NCBI GenBank assembly: GCA_977017575.1
Contig: CDRNVI010000044.1
Span: 744,001 to 808,000, forward strand
Direction of reading: 5' to 3'
Source: Paramoeba atlantica
Lineage: Eukaryota > Discosea
DNA: 64,000 bases
Numbering within the stretch: the stretch's first letter is position 1; every line of letters begins with the position of its first letter. The notes under the pieces were generated by a model that saw nothing but the letters and a program-made list of their open reading frames with translations, was not told the origin of the DNA and searched no databases. The position numbers and the translations under genes were made by a program. Below are positions 19,004 through 27,228 of the stretch, piece by piece.

Positions 19004-19624
19004 TCACATCGCAGAATCCTTCGCACATTCCATAAACACATCATGAAAGATAGTCGCAATTTCCTTTTTCGGAAATTTAATCGCAAACAACTCTGGCTGA
19101 ATCTCCTCATCTGACGCATCCGCGGGGGTACTCCACACCCACGATCGGTCATCCCCGGCATTACACCGCAGTGCCATTCCTTTCGACAGGAAATGGTTCG
19201 ACCCCAGTTTCAGCGTCCCCTCCCGACGCAGCAGAAACCGGTACTGGTGCGTCTCTTTGGTGTGACGCAGAATACGTGCCTCCCCGAGTCCGCGCTCCTT
19301 CCATCGGTTCTCCCCCTCATCAAAACGGTAGAGTTTGGCGCGCTGACGGTAGACCACCTCCTCGTCCTCCTCCCCTGTGGAGGTTTGCACCGGTGCCAGC
19401 TTGGCCGCGCCCCCGTCCGAGACCGCGAGCTCCTCCTCGGGGTACAACTCCGTGTCTTCGGAAGATTTATCCTTTGAAGAGCTTACGTTGTCTTTGCTGT
19501 TGTCGTTGGATTTCGTTGGGGAGCCAGGGGACTGGTTGGTGTCTTCCGTAGGGGAGGGGGGAGAGTGGAGCTCTGTGGGATCGGTGTTGAGGGAGGGGGG
19601 AACAGGGGGAGAGGAAACGGTCAT
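19004..19624 (-). CDS. RANBP1: Ran-binding protein 1
   Basis: 206 residues. The N-terminal ~75 residues are Ser/Pro/Asp/Glu-rich and disordered. A single Ran-binding domain follows (~80-200), with the family landmarks VYRQRAKLYRFD, then WKERGLGEARILRH, FLLRREGTLKLGSNHFL and a terminal FAIKFPKKEIATIFHDVF. RanBP1 binds RanGTP in the cytoplasm and stimulates RanGAP-driven GTP hydrolysis, releasing transport receptors after nuclear export. The gene is more GC-rich than its neighbours. The 5' leader just upstream of the ATG is an AG-free run of C and T about 50 bases long. It belongs functionally with NUP62 at the other end of the window. Confidence 0.88.
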   Translation of the reverse strand: MTVSSPPVPPSLNTDPTELHSPPSPTEDTNQSPGSPTKSNDNSKDNVSSSKDKSSEDTELYPEEELAVSDGGAAKLAPVQTSTGEEDEEVVYRQRAKLYRFDEGENRWKERGLGEARILRHTKETHQYRFLLRREGTLKLGSNHFLSKGMALRCNAGDDRSWVWSTPADASDEEIQPELFAIKFPKKEIATIFHDVFMECAKDSAM

Positions 19625-19875
19625 GGAAGGAGAGGGGGTGAAAGGAGAGGTGGGGGGAGATTGTGTGGTGTAAGGTTTAAAAGGTGGCGTTGTAAAGGGG
19701 TTAAGGAAGGGGAATAAAAAAAGAATGTTGCGAAAGGAAAAAGAGTCATTTCATAGAATTTCGGTAATAGAATCACCGAAATGTAGAGGGACAGCGATCA
19801 TTATGTAGTCCAATAACGTAGATTGGAAGGAGTTTGAATACAGTATACAAAATATATTAAAATCAAATAAGAAAA

Positions 19876-20556
19876 TCACGTTAGAGCACTTAGTTCCGCC
19901 GGACTCAGTGAGCTATTGAACATCGGTGATAGCGTTGAATAGCGGCAAGTGAAAAATGCAACACCAGGGTGAGAAGGTATTGCAAGGTCGACAACGGCAA
20001 GAATTTCTGCTTTAACCTCAGCATCGAAATTATCCTCATAAAAGACAATTTTACATCTCTCGTATGAGTTCGGATTCGTATTTTCTGATCGAGTACCTTT
20101 TCTACGTCGTATCAACAGAGACACCTCCTCTTGGTACTTTTCTTTGTCTCTCACGACCATTATTTGTAACCCAGCTTTTTTTAACTCTTTATACACTGTA
20201 TACAGGGCATTCCAATGCCTTTCTGCAATAGAATTTATCTTTTCGTCGGCATGAAAGGCAGCGTAATGGGATAGTACGAACGATTCTTGCTTCGGCTCGT
20301 CGTGCAGAATAAGTTCACCCCGATCCCATAAATACCGTGCCTCAATGGCGTCCAAATAAACAAGCGCACTGATTTGAGAGATTGATAAACTTGCGCTAAA
20401 TCGTTCCCGAGCAGAATAGTCGAGGGCTTTACCCATGTTTTGCAGCATTCGGCCACTATGAGAGAAAACGATTACGTCCGACCATAACGGAGATTTATGT
20501 AACTCCGATGTTGGCCAATGAGGAATACCATGGCAAGGCGTAACATGACTAGGCAT
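19876..20556 (-). CDS. TSEN54-like protein (tRNA-splicing endonuclease structural subunit)
   Basis: 226 residues. Residues ~65-165 fit the N-terminal domain of Sen54/TSEN54: a hydrophobic strand and helix, YLDAIEARYLWDRGELIL (compare the family pattern YL-x-EEAL-x-LLERG), then a helix and YTVYKELKKAGLQIMV (compare Y-x-V-Y-x-x-LKRLG-Y-x-V). Sen54 is a non-catalytic subunit that positions the pre-tRNA. The protein is shorter than typical TSEN54 (450-530), and its C-terminus shows no Sen2/Sen34-type Tyr-His-Lys catalytic set. Possible alternatives are a Sen15-like subunit or an unrelated small helical protein. Confidence 0.45.
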   Translation of the reverse strand: MPSHVTPCHGIPHWPTSELHKSPLWSDVIVFSHSGRMLQNMGKALDYSARERFSASLSISQISALVYLDAIEARYLWDRGELILHDEPKQESFVLSHYAAFHADEKINSIAERHWNALYTVYKELKKAGLQIMVVRDKEKYQEEVSLLIRRRKGTRSENTNPNSYERCKIVFYEDNFDAEVKAEILAVVDLAIPSHPGVAFFTCRYSTLSPMFNSSLSPAELSALT

Positions 20557-20921
20557 TTATAAATTGCGCACTGAACAATGATAGGTACATCGACTGAAGT
20601 GCATTTACATGTGAAAAATAGGTTGATTTTGTGTCTTCTCGAATGTGGATAACATCTAGGTCAAAAAGCAGAAAAATTACATTAGATTACTGTACTGGAA
20701 AGTTGAAACTTTGGGCTTGAAATAATTTCACAGCGAGGTAACACCTGCCGAAGAACACACAAGAAAAAATGACTCTCCAAAGTCCGATGATAAAGATATT
20801 GTCACTACAGACCTCTTGCCGTACCTAGTAGTATGTGCAATAATGAACTGAGTGTATTCTTCACAACTGTTACACAACTGTACGTACACGATGAGTGTCA
20901 AAGAAAACGTACAAACCGGGC
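20557..20921. other. Intergenic spacer
   Basis: About 365 bases between RFT1 and the TSEN54-like gene. Nothing recognised. Confidence 0.5.
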
Positions 20922-22442
20922 TTATTCAATGCTGATCAAAATTTTACGTACGTCAAGAATGGACCTTCTTTCTAATATGTAGAAGACGCATAAGGAAAAA
21001 ATCAATCTGACTCCTGCGAAGCAGATTGAAAGCATAAAGTTATTTTGAACGTCGCATAGAAGAACAGAGGCACCGTAAGAAAGCAAAAGCGTGCTGACCA
21101 AAGGCAGAGGAAAAAATATGGTACAGAATGATGCTACTGGAAATTCAGGTTGTGTATACCATACAAACAGCCCACAGAAAATTATTCGAAGAACCATACT
21201 AAAAATGTTGCTAATTACCACACCGAATACTCCTATTCTTTTTGTTAAAAGAATAGAAGAGGTGAAATATATTCCATTAATGATTAGAAGTGCAAGCTGC
21301 CCTCTACGTAGCCACGCATTTGGCGCAGCTGAACGAAAAAAAGCTTCCATCAAACCATTCACCGCTAATATGATAACATAACTGCAATAGATCTGAAATA
21401 GAGGAGTGCATTCTGCATGTGTGATCCAGTTTGACCCCAAAAATATGGAGACTATAGCGCTCGCATGTGGAATTCCGATACCGGCGATTAGCCATCCTAG
21501 AGAGACAACCAGACGCAAAAGTTGGTGTAAGAGCTTGTGCGCTTTGCTTCGGTCTTTGCGTAGGCCATTGTGAAGTAGTTTACTCCATACACCAAAACAG
21601 AGGTCTTCCAATGGACTAAGTACAATACGACATACAATAGAAACTAAATGAGAAACCGCATGATAGAGTGCTAAACTTGAATGTGAAGCAACTGCCATTA
21701 ACGTGAGCTTCTCACCTTCGTTTAGAGCCATACGTAAAAAACATTCTGCTCCCATATGTAGGACTGTGGGCCCAATGCCCTTAGGCAGGTTAAGAATGGA
21801 ATGAGACTTTTCGTTAGGCTTCGTTTTGCCTTTATCACGTTTTAGCCTTTTAACATGAATAGTCTCGTAACCCACAAACATACAGATCCCATACGCAAGC
21901 TGTGACAATCCATAAGCTGATTCTCCAAAGTTAAAACTTAGCAGTCCCGCACACAAGACAGATCGTAGGAGCGAAGCAATACATTCTAAACTGATTTTAG
22001 ATGCAGTTGAAAATTGGGAAAATAGCAGTAACGCTCGAGGTTCTGCCAAAGCCTCAAATGAGGCTGCTGCAAAGAAGAATTTGGATAGGTACGGTGAACA
22101 TTGCGAGGAAAAGTATGGAAGCGCATAGAATTGAGAAAGGTATGAGCTCATAAAGATGCACAATCCCAGAAGGTTCCCCAAATTTTGAACTCGTCGTGCC
22201 TCAGTATTCGTACGAATTCGAAGGCGTAAAACAGTATTTCGGACAGGTTCTCGCGTAATAAAGATTACTATACTCTGGAATACCTCATGTTGCAATGATA
22301 TGCCCCATAGTTCTGGATCAGCGCGTCGCACGCAGTAGAGAGTAGCAAACAAAGATACTGTCTTTAGGGCCCAATGCAGTGGAAGAGTCGTTAGCAAATC
22401 CAAACCTCGCTCCCCGGTGTTAGCACTCGAATTATTTGACAT
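20922..22442 (-). CDS. RFT1: RFT1-like ER membrane protein
   Basis: 506 residues, close to the family's ~540. It is a polytopic membrane protein with about 12 predicted helices. The N-terminal family signature is present: a helix, then VFQSIVIFITREPVRNTVLRLR, comparable to LYSTILFLSREAFRRAC in RFT1. Later segments include ECFLRMALNEGEKLTLM, which matches the conserved KxxLTxGEK block, and PLFQIYCSYVIILAVNGLMEAF. RFT1 is required in the ER for N-glycan precursor (Man5GlcNAc2-PP-dolichol) assembly; its direct flippase activity is disputed, notably from work in trypanosomes. Immediately upstream of the ATG are two near-copies of CCTGTAAGTTCGTA. Confidence 0.8.
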   Translation of the reverse strand: MSNNSSANTGERGLDLLTTLPLHWALKTVSLFATLYCVRRADPELWGISLQHEVFQSIVIFITREPVRNTVLRLRIRTNTEARRVQNLGNLLGLCIFMSSYLSQFYALPYFSSQCSPYLSKFFFAAASFEALAEPRALLLFSQFSTASKISLECIASLLRSVLCAGLLSFNFGESAYGLSQLAYGICMFVGYETIHVKRLKRDKGKTKPNEKSHSILNLPKGIGPTVLHMGAECFLRMALNEGEKLTLMAVASHSSLALYHAVSHLVSIVCRIVLSPLEDLCFGVWSKLLHNGLRKDRSKAHKLLHQLLRLVVSLGWLIAGIGIPHASAIVSIFLGSNWITHAECTPLFQIYCSYVIILAVNGLMEAFFRSAAPNAWLRRGQLALLIINGIYFTSSILLTKRIGVFGVVISNIFSMVLRIIFCGLFVWYTQPEFPVASFCTIFFPLPLVSTLLLSYGASVLLCDVQNNFMLSICFAGVRLIFSLCVFYILERRSILDVRKILISIE

Positions 22443-22691
22443 CGTCGCTGACGTTTTACGAACTTACAGGACGATACGAACTTACAGGCTGTACGTGTAC
22501 TGCGCTGTGTCACATCTATTAGTTCTTCTCTGTACGTACATAAAGGCTAAAACGAAAATACCAGTGGACGTCCTCATTTTCGGAATTAAATGGGCCATTA
22601 CGCTAGTAGACTGAATCTTTACATTTCAAAATTATGTAGTCATTAAAGGTTATTTTAAGGTACCGCTGCCATTGAAGTGGTACTTCGGCAT

Positions 22692-23852
22692 TCAGCCGAA
22701 TCCTAGTTCATGTCGAGCCGTAACAATTCTTCCGACATCGACATCACGTATTCCATAGTGTTGTATAATTTTGATGTCGTCCTGCTTTGGGGGAACCAAA
22801 TTCTCCGCTGATACTGTGTCAGCATGGATAGCTGCATTGGCCTTTCGGTACTTCTCATGGCACTCTGGAAGTTCCCAGCAATGTAAGACATTATGAAGGC
22901 GACACAAAGAAATGTTATCATACGGGGAGAATTCGTCTCTTTTACGTATTGATCGCCCTAGATTGTCATCTGTGCATACATGCTTATGCGGGAGCTGCGC
23001 ATCTGTTTCATTTAAAGTGTCACAGAAGTAACCCCCGAAATGAGCAGCTCCTAACTTTAGCTCAAGGTCTACGGCATAGTCCGGTATAAGTGGCGTTCCC
23101 CAAGGGAGATGTGTTCCCTGTGTTCTACATAGACGGAGTTCCAACCATTGTTCGTACAGATGGCGATATAGAGATGACATGGGCACATCCTTGCGACCAC
23201 ACGAACTGATAATTCGATAGACCTTCTGTCCATTATATGAATAATCTTCTAAATTTAGATTTGGTATGAATTTCGAGAGAAGGGAGGGAATAACAGGAAC
23301 GGCTTCTCTTAATGTTATAAACGCCGATTGCGCGCATCCGATATGTGCGACGTATTCAAGACATGAAAGATAAGATTCCATATCGTCCAGTGAGATCTTG
23401 GAAATATCGAGCCATTCTGCAAGTGATGAGTGACCTCGGTTGTCAGGGCAGCAAGACTTTCTTAAATTACAAAGAATAGGATATGTTATCACCACTTTCT
23501 CAGGAGAGGCATCGGGAGGTATGCTGGATACATACATATTGTACGTCCCAGGTTTGCTGGGTCTTTCTTTCTGCACATCTAGAAACTGACGTTCATCCGG
23601 AGATCCTTCCGTTTCTGGATAGTGGTCGGTTTCATTTTTAATTCCTATATCTGCTATTCTAGCACCGTTTCGCGAGGACTCTTTGTGTGACTCCAACCAA
23701 GAACAGAGATGCGATGCTGGCCACTTTTCATTGAGCTCTATTGTTTCATTTGCGCTTAATGCCTCAATACCATATTGACGTTCCGGATTCAGTAATCGAA
23801 TCTCTGAGATGTTAAGTGGTCGGTATACCGCACTGCTTCTTGTAGTCAGCAT
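22692..23852 (-). CDS. Unrecognised soluble protein
   Basis: 386 residues from the ATG at 23852, not recognised. It has a charged N-terminal third with no targeting signal. A folded core (~110-380) is rich in Cys and His (LCNLRKSCCPDNRGHSS, then LSCLEYVAHIGCAQS, CRTQGTHLPW, CRLHNVLHCWELPECHEKY). No regular zinc-binding spacing is evident, though the C-terminal CRLHNVLHCWELPECH cluster could bind metal. Its neighbours are RFT1 (downstream) and PEX7 (upstream). No function is assigned. Confidence 0.6.
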   Translation of the reverse strand: MLTTRSSAVYRPLNISEIRLLNPERQYGIEALSANETIELNEKWPASHLCSWLESHKESSRNGARIADIGIKNETDHYPETEGSPDERQFLDVQKERPSKPGTYNMYVSSIPPDASPEKVVITYPILCNLRKSCCPDNRGHSSLAEWLDISKISLDDMESYLSCLEYVAHIGCAQSAFITLREAVPVIPSLLSKFIPNLNLEDYSYNGQKVYRIISSCGRKDVPMSSLYRHLYEQWLELRLCRTQGTHLPWGTPLIPDYAVDLELKLGAAHFGGYFCDTLNETDAQLPHKHVCTDDNLGRSIRKRDEFSPYDNISLCRLHNVLHCWELPECHEKYRKANAAIHADTVSAENLVPPKQDDIKIIQHYGIRDVDVGRIVTARHELGFG

Positions 23853-24156
23853 ATCCCGCTTCGTTAAATCGACTGTTCACTGCCTCACCCTCAGTACAAG
23901 CTGCAAACACCGTGCAGTTTTTAGGCGCAGATCAGGTTTCATAAAATAGAACTCTATTGTCAACTTGAAAAGCGTCACAAATATCGAAAAATCTATTTGA
24001 TTAACTGTGAAGAACTTGATAAATGAAGTAACTTTACACGCACTACATTTTTACGAATAAATTTTCACACGAATACACATTGCACTAGAAATTCAGTTGC
24101 GTAACTTTAACTATGTAGCTCGGCTCATGTACTCCCACTTCACGCATTGAAAACAT
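23853..24156. other. Intergenic spacer
   Basis: About 300 AT-rich bases between PEX7 and the 22692-23852 gene. Nothing recognised. Confidence 0.5.
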
Positions 24157-25509
24157 TTAAAATATACCCGCCCGTGCTGGAGGCCGTGTATTCGGTATTG
24201 GAGGCGCCGGAGGGCGTGAACTTGGTATTGGAGCGGCCGGAGGTTGAGTGGTTGGACGCGGATAGGTTCCCGTCCCAGAACACAACGAACCATTCACCCT
24301 ATCCGTACGTCCTTCTTTGCAAAAAACACTTCCTTTGCCTTCACCCCCCGGCTTCCCCTCCGGTTCCACAGGCTCCACCATCCTCAATGCTGGCAACCCC
24401 CCACCCCCACTCTCCCCCTCCCCCGCGGGTCTCCCCAAACGCCACACAAACACCCTCCCCCTCCCCCCTGCACTACACAACACCCCGGGGCGAAACCGGC
24501 TCCAGTCCACCCCCACCACCGGCTCCTTACGGCCATGGTGCCGGTACCGTGCCACTAGCCCCAACGCCCCCCCCTCCGCCCCCCCCGGCGGGGGTCGGTT
24601 CAACCCCCAGTGACACACCACCCCGTCCTCCCCGGCACTCACCAGCTCGGTACGGCTGTGGGGGGAGAACCTCACGTCCCGTACCGCGGCGTGGTGGCCA
24701 TTGGCCAGAACCACCACGGGCTGCCGCAGCTTGCGGAGATCCCAGAGATACACACAGGCATCTCCCGCCGCGGTGACGACCACGTGGGGGTCGTAGGGGT
24801 TCCCGTCTACGGCAAACAACGGCTTCCCCTTATTGCTGCCGTTGTTGTTGTCGTTGTGGTCACCGGAGCCCACCGAAGCCGTAGAGCAGCTGGGGGAGGT
24901 AGGCGAGAGACGGGTGTCCCATAGATGGAGACACCCGTCCAGGGTAACGCTACAGAGTTGTGTGGGGTCGTGGGTCGACCACGTGGCATCGGTAACTGCT
25001 GGAGGAGTCGTATGAGGAGGAGGAGTGGTAGTGGACGGGGGGGTTAGGGTACAGAGAGGTTGCCAATTCCGTGTCGTGCTCCATAGTTTTATTTCTCCAC
25101 CTGAGGAGGCTGTGAGGAAGCGGTCGTTGGTGAGAGTGTTGCATTGTACGACCGTGACGGGGTCATGGTGAGCACGAAGGGTTTGTTTGAGATTTGTGTG
25201 TGTTCTCGAGGTAGTGTGGGGTTTGTGGGAAAGAATGGTAATGTCTTGTCCGCTGGCGATGTAGGTTAGTGCGGAGTCGGTTTCTGAGAAGCTAACGTCG
25301 AGGGCACGGGAAAGTAGCTGGATGCCTTCCTCTGCCTTCACTTGTGTGATTGTATCAGAGCTGCCAAAGGACAAAGACGCAACGTACACTGCTCCTGAAG
25401 GAGTGAAAGACGAATCTTGGCCCGCACATACAACAAAGGCAGTTTCATCCCACGGGGAAAAGGCGACACTTTGTGCGCAAAAGCCATCATGTAGTGTAAG
25501 TGCAGGCAT
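24157..25509 (-). CDS. PEX7: PEX7-like PTS2 receptor
   Basis: About 450 residues from the ATG at 25509 (MPALTLHDGF); the open frame extends 16 codons further, but family alignment favours this start. Six to seven WD repeats cover residues ~5-345. Landmarks are HDGFCAQSVAFSPWDET, DATWSTHDPTQLCSVTLDG, VYLWDLRKLRQPVVVL with NGHHAAVRDVRFSPHSRTEL, and VVGVDWSRFRPGVLCSAGG. PEX7 binds PTS2 signals in the cytosol and delivers cargo to peroxisomes, or to glycosomes in kinetoplastids, where it imports glycolytic enzymes. Compared with the usual ~320 residues there are Thr/Pro and Asn/Ser inserts and a ~90-residue Pro/Arg-rich tail with near-repeats (PAPPIPNTRPPA). The 3' half is very GC-rich. Confidence 0.8.
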   Translation of the reverse strand: MPALTLHDGFCAQSVAFSPWDETAFVVCAGQDSSFTPSGAVYVASLSFGSSDTITQVKAEEGIQLLSRALDVSFSETDSALTYIASGQDITILSHKPHTTSRTHTNLKQTLRAHHDPVTVVQCNTLTNDRFLTASSGGEIKLWSTTRNWQPLCTLTPPSTTTPPPHTTPPAVTDATWSTHDPTQLCSVTLDGCLHLWDTRLSPTSPSCSTASVGSGDHNDNNNGSNKGKPLFAVDGNPYDPHVVVTAAGDACVYLWDLRKLRQPVVVLANGHHAAVRDVRFSPHSRTELVSAGEDGVVCHWGLNRPPPGGAEGGALGLVARYRHHGRKEPVVGVDWSRFRPGVLCSAGGRGRVFVWRLGRPAGEGESGGGGLPALRMVEPVEPEGKPGGEGKGSVFCKEGRTDRVNGSLCSGTGTYPRPTTQPPAAPIPSSRPPAPPIPNTRPPARAGIF

Positions 25510-25572
25510 TTTAGAAATGGAAGTTGTAAAGTATTGAATAAGCGCCGCAATGAACAACTCAAATTCTTGGAT

Positions 25573-26094
25573 TTAATCACCGTCTTGAGAAAAGGGAGTA
25601 CACAACCATCTAACACGTATAAATTGCGTACAGTGAATACAAGTATTGAGTTTGGGCAACACTGTACGTTCTGCGCAACGTAAACAAAAATTGGAGTTAC
25701 GAGAATCTTTCTCTTGGATATCTTTTTTTGCCGTTATGGTGGAACAAAGCAACGTTTGTTTTCCTGCGAGATGTGTCGCCCGCACCATGCCCACCAGTGC
25801 GGACGATAAAAATGCGCTCTCTGACCCTGTTTTTTGTGGAATCACATGTACGCAAAATTTACCATGAGGTCGCTTCGATGAGATTTCTTCGGCGGCCATA
25901 TTTCCATTTCGATCATCGTAAATGACGATGTCACATCCATAGTTCATACCACTGCGATACGTTAAAGCAGAAGCTTGCGTCGCTTTAATTTGACCCTCAG
26001 TGCTCGTAAGCATCAATGAATCGTGTGGTTAGTAGTTTAAAATCGATATTCCAGTATTGCATGATAAAAACAACTTACGAATGGTTAGCTTCAT
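25573..26094 (-). CDS. Small zinc-ribbon protein, gene probably interrupted by one cis-intron
   Basis: Proposed structure: exon 1 26094-26079 (ATG AAG CTA ACC ATT C) and exon 2 25982-25573, giving 141 residues starting MKLTI. The phase is consistent across the junction. Alternatively translation starts at the in-frame ATG at 26013 with no intron. The protein is unrecognised. Residues ~15-75 form a mixed alpha/beta core (GCDIVIYDDRNGNMAAEEIS). The C-terminus carries a zinc-ribbon-like pair, CLRCAERT and CIHC, separated by about 13 residues and followed by a Trp-containing tail. It lies 63 bases upstream of PEX7. Confidence 0.6.
25983..26078 (-). other. Probable spliceosomal cis-intron, 96 nt
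   Basis: On the coding strand the segment opens with GTAAGTTG, contains the branch-site consensus TACTAAC at 26034-26028 and ends at AAAG (25983). An AG at 25977-25976 also keeps phase. Two nearer AGs (26003, 25994) do not give an open frame with the GTAAGT donor. The combination of canonical donor and branch sequence in a 100-base gap directly after a short ATG exon is unlikely by chance. Cis-introns are very rare in known trypanosomatids. Confidence 0.6.
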
Positions 26095-26256
26095 TGGATT
26101 TTCCTGGTTTCTGAAGAAATAGAGGGAAACGTAAGGATTTGTTGAAATAAATCCAAATGAAATTTTATTATCCGAATGAAACGTTGCCCATAGATGAGAA
26201 AATAAGTATTAGTTGGGTTTTAAAAAACCCTGTATTTCATGCTTTAATGGAGAAAA

Positions 26257-27051
26257 TTAATCTGAATCGTCGGAGGCACTGTCAAGCATAGCTTCCATCG
26301 CTTTAAGAGAGAGATGTTGTCGTTGAGAAATTTCATGTGCTTTATTATCTTGCATTTGAGAATGCGGAGGTCGCGCTCGCTCTCTTGCTGCTTGAGCTTC
26401 AGAATGGAAATCATGGCCTCGTGATTCCGATTTCGGGCGCTCAGGAATGCTTTTAGTAGAAACTAAATTGGCTGCGTTGTATGTGGCTTGTTCTTGAGGT
26501 TTCTCAACTTTTTGACTCGGATTCGCCTGGGGAAGCAACTCCCTATGGGGTGCAGTACTTGGCATGATGTCTGGCACGATTTCGCTTTCGGATACTACAG
26601 CTGTCACACCATGGATCTCTTTAGAATGTTTCCTTCGTTTCGATTGAGGCATTGTCTTCACTTCTTGCTCAAGTGCAGCCGACTCGGGCTGCGTTACTAC
26701 CGACTCGTTCTCTTGGTTTATACTTCTTCGGCTTTCATTCGCTAACCTTTCGGAATTGTCAGAAGAAGTACGTGCCAGTTTTCGTTTTTTGAACCTCGCT
26801 CCGGAACGATTGCGCTGGCGCTGTAGCTCTCCACTGTAGGATATTCGAAGCAGCGTGTGACAGACAATATCCTCCAGCGAGTGAGACAGGACGTTTGCTC
26901 TTTGTACAGCTTCTGTGTAGAACTCCGCTACGCACGCTCGCGCCAGATCATGCATCTTACGCTGACGAAACCATCGGAGGATGTGGGCCTGAATGGCGAG
27001 CTCTTGCCGATAGGCAGGAGGGTTACCATTTCCGTCTTCAGCGGACGTCAT
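26257..27051 (-). CDS. Unrecognised, mostly disordered basic protein
   Basis: 264 residues from the ATG at 27051 (MTSAEDG); the frame runs two codons further only through TTG. Residues ~10-75 form two or three amphipathic helices (ELAIQAHILRWFRQRKMHDL, then ARACVAEFYTEAVQ), reminiscent of a short dimerisation or helical adaptor domain. A basic patch RFKKRKLAR (~85) and QSKRRKHSKE (~140) are likely nuclear localisation signals. The rest is Ser/Glu/Gln-rich, and the C-terminus ends in an acidic DSASDDSD, a typical CK2-like context. Nuclear function is likely, identity unknown. Confidence 0.6.
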   Translation of the reverse strand: MTSAEDGNGNPPAYRQELAIQAHILRWFRQRKMHDLARACVAEFYTEAVQRANVLSHSLEDIVCHTLLRISYSGELQRQRNRSGARFKKRKLARTSSDNSERLANESRRSINQENESVVTQPESAALEQEVKTMPQSKRRKHSKEIHGVTAVVSESEIVPDIMPSTAPHRELLPQANPSQKVEKPQEQATYNAANLVSTKSIPERPKSESRGHDFHSEAQAARERARPPHSQMQDNKAHEISQRQHLSLKAMEAMLDSASDDSD

Positions 27052-27228
27052 AGCCAAAAAAAGAAAACTATAAACAAAATAAACTGACTACAAAAACCTA
27101 TGAAAATACGGAATTGTGCTTCGAAAACGTTTTTCAGCTTACATTGTAGATTACATTCTTTTTTTGCAAGGAAAGCAAAATCGTATCATCAGACTCCATG
27201 AAAAAATAAATCAGACGTGCAGTGGGAT

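Noticed and set aside
24147-24776. 209-codon plus-strand Pro-rich frame opposite PEX7
   Set aside because: Antisense shadow produced by the GC-rich PEX7 tail.
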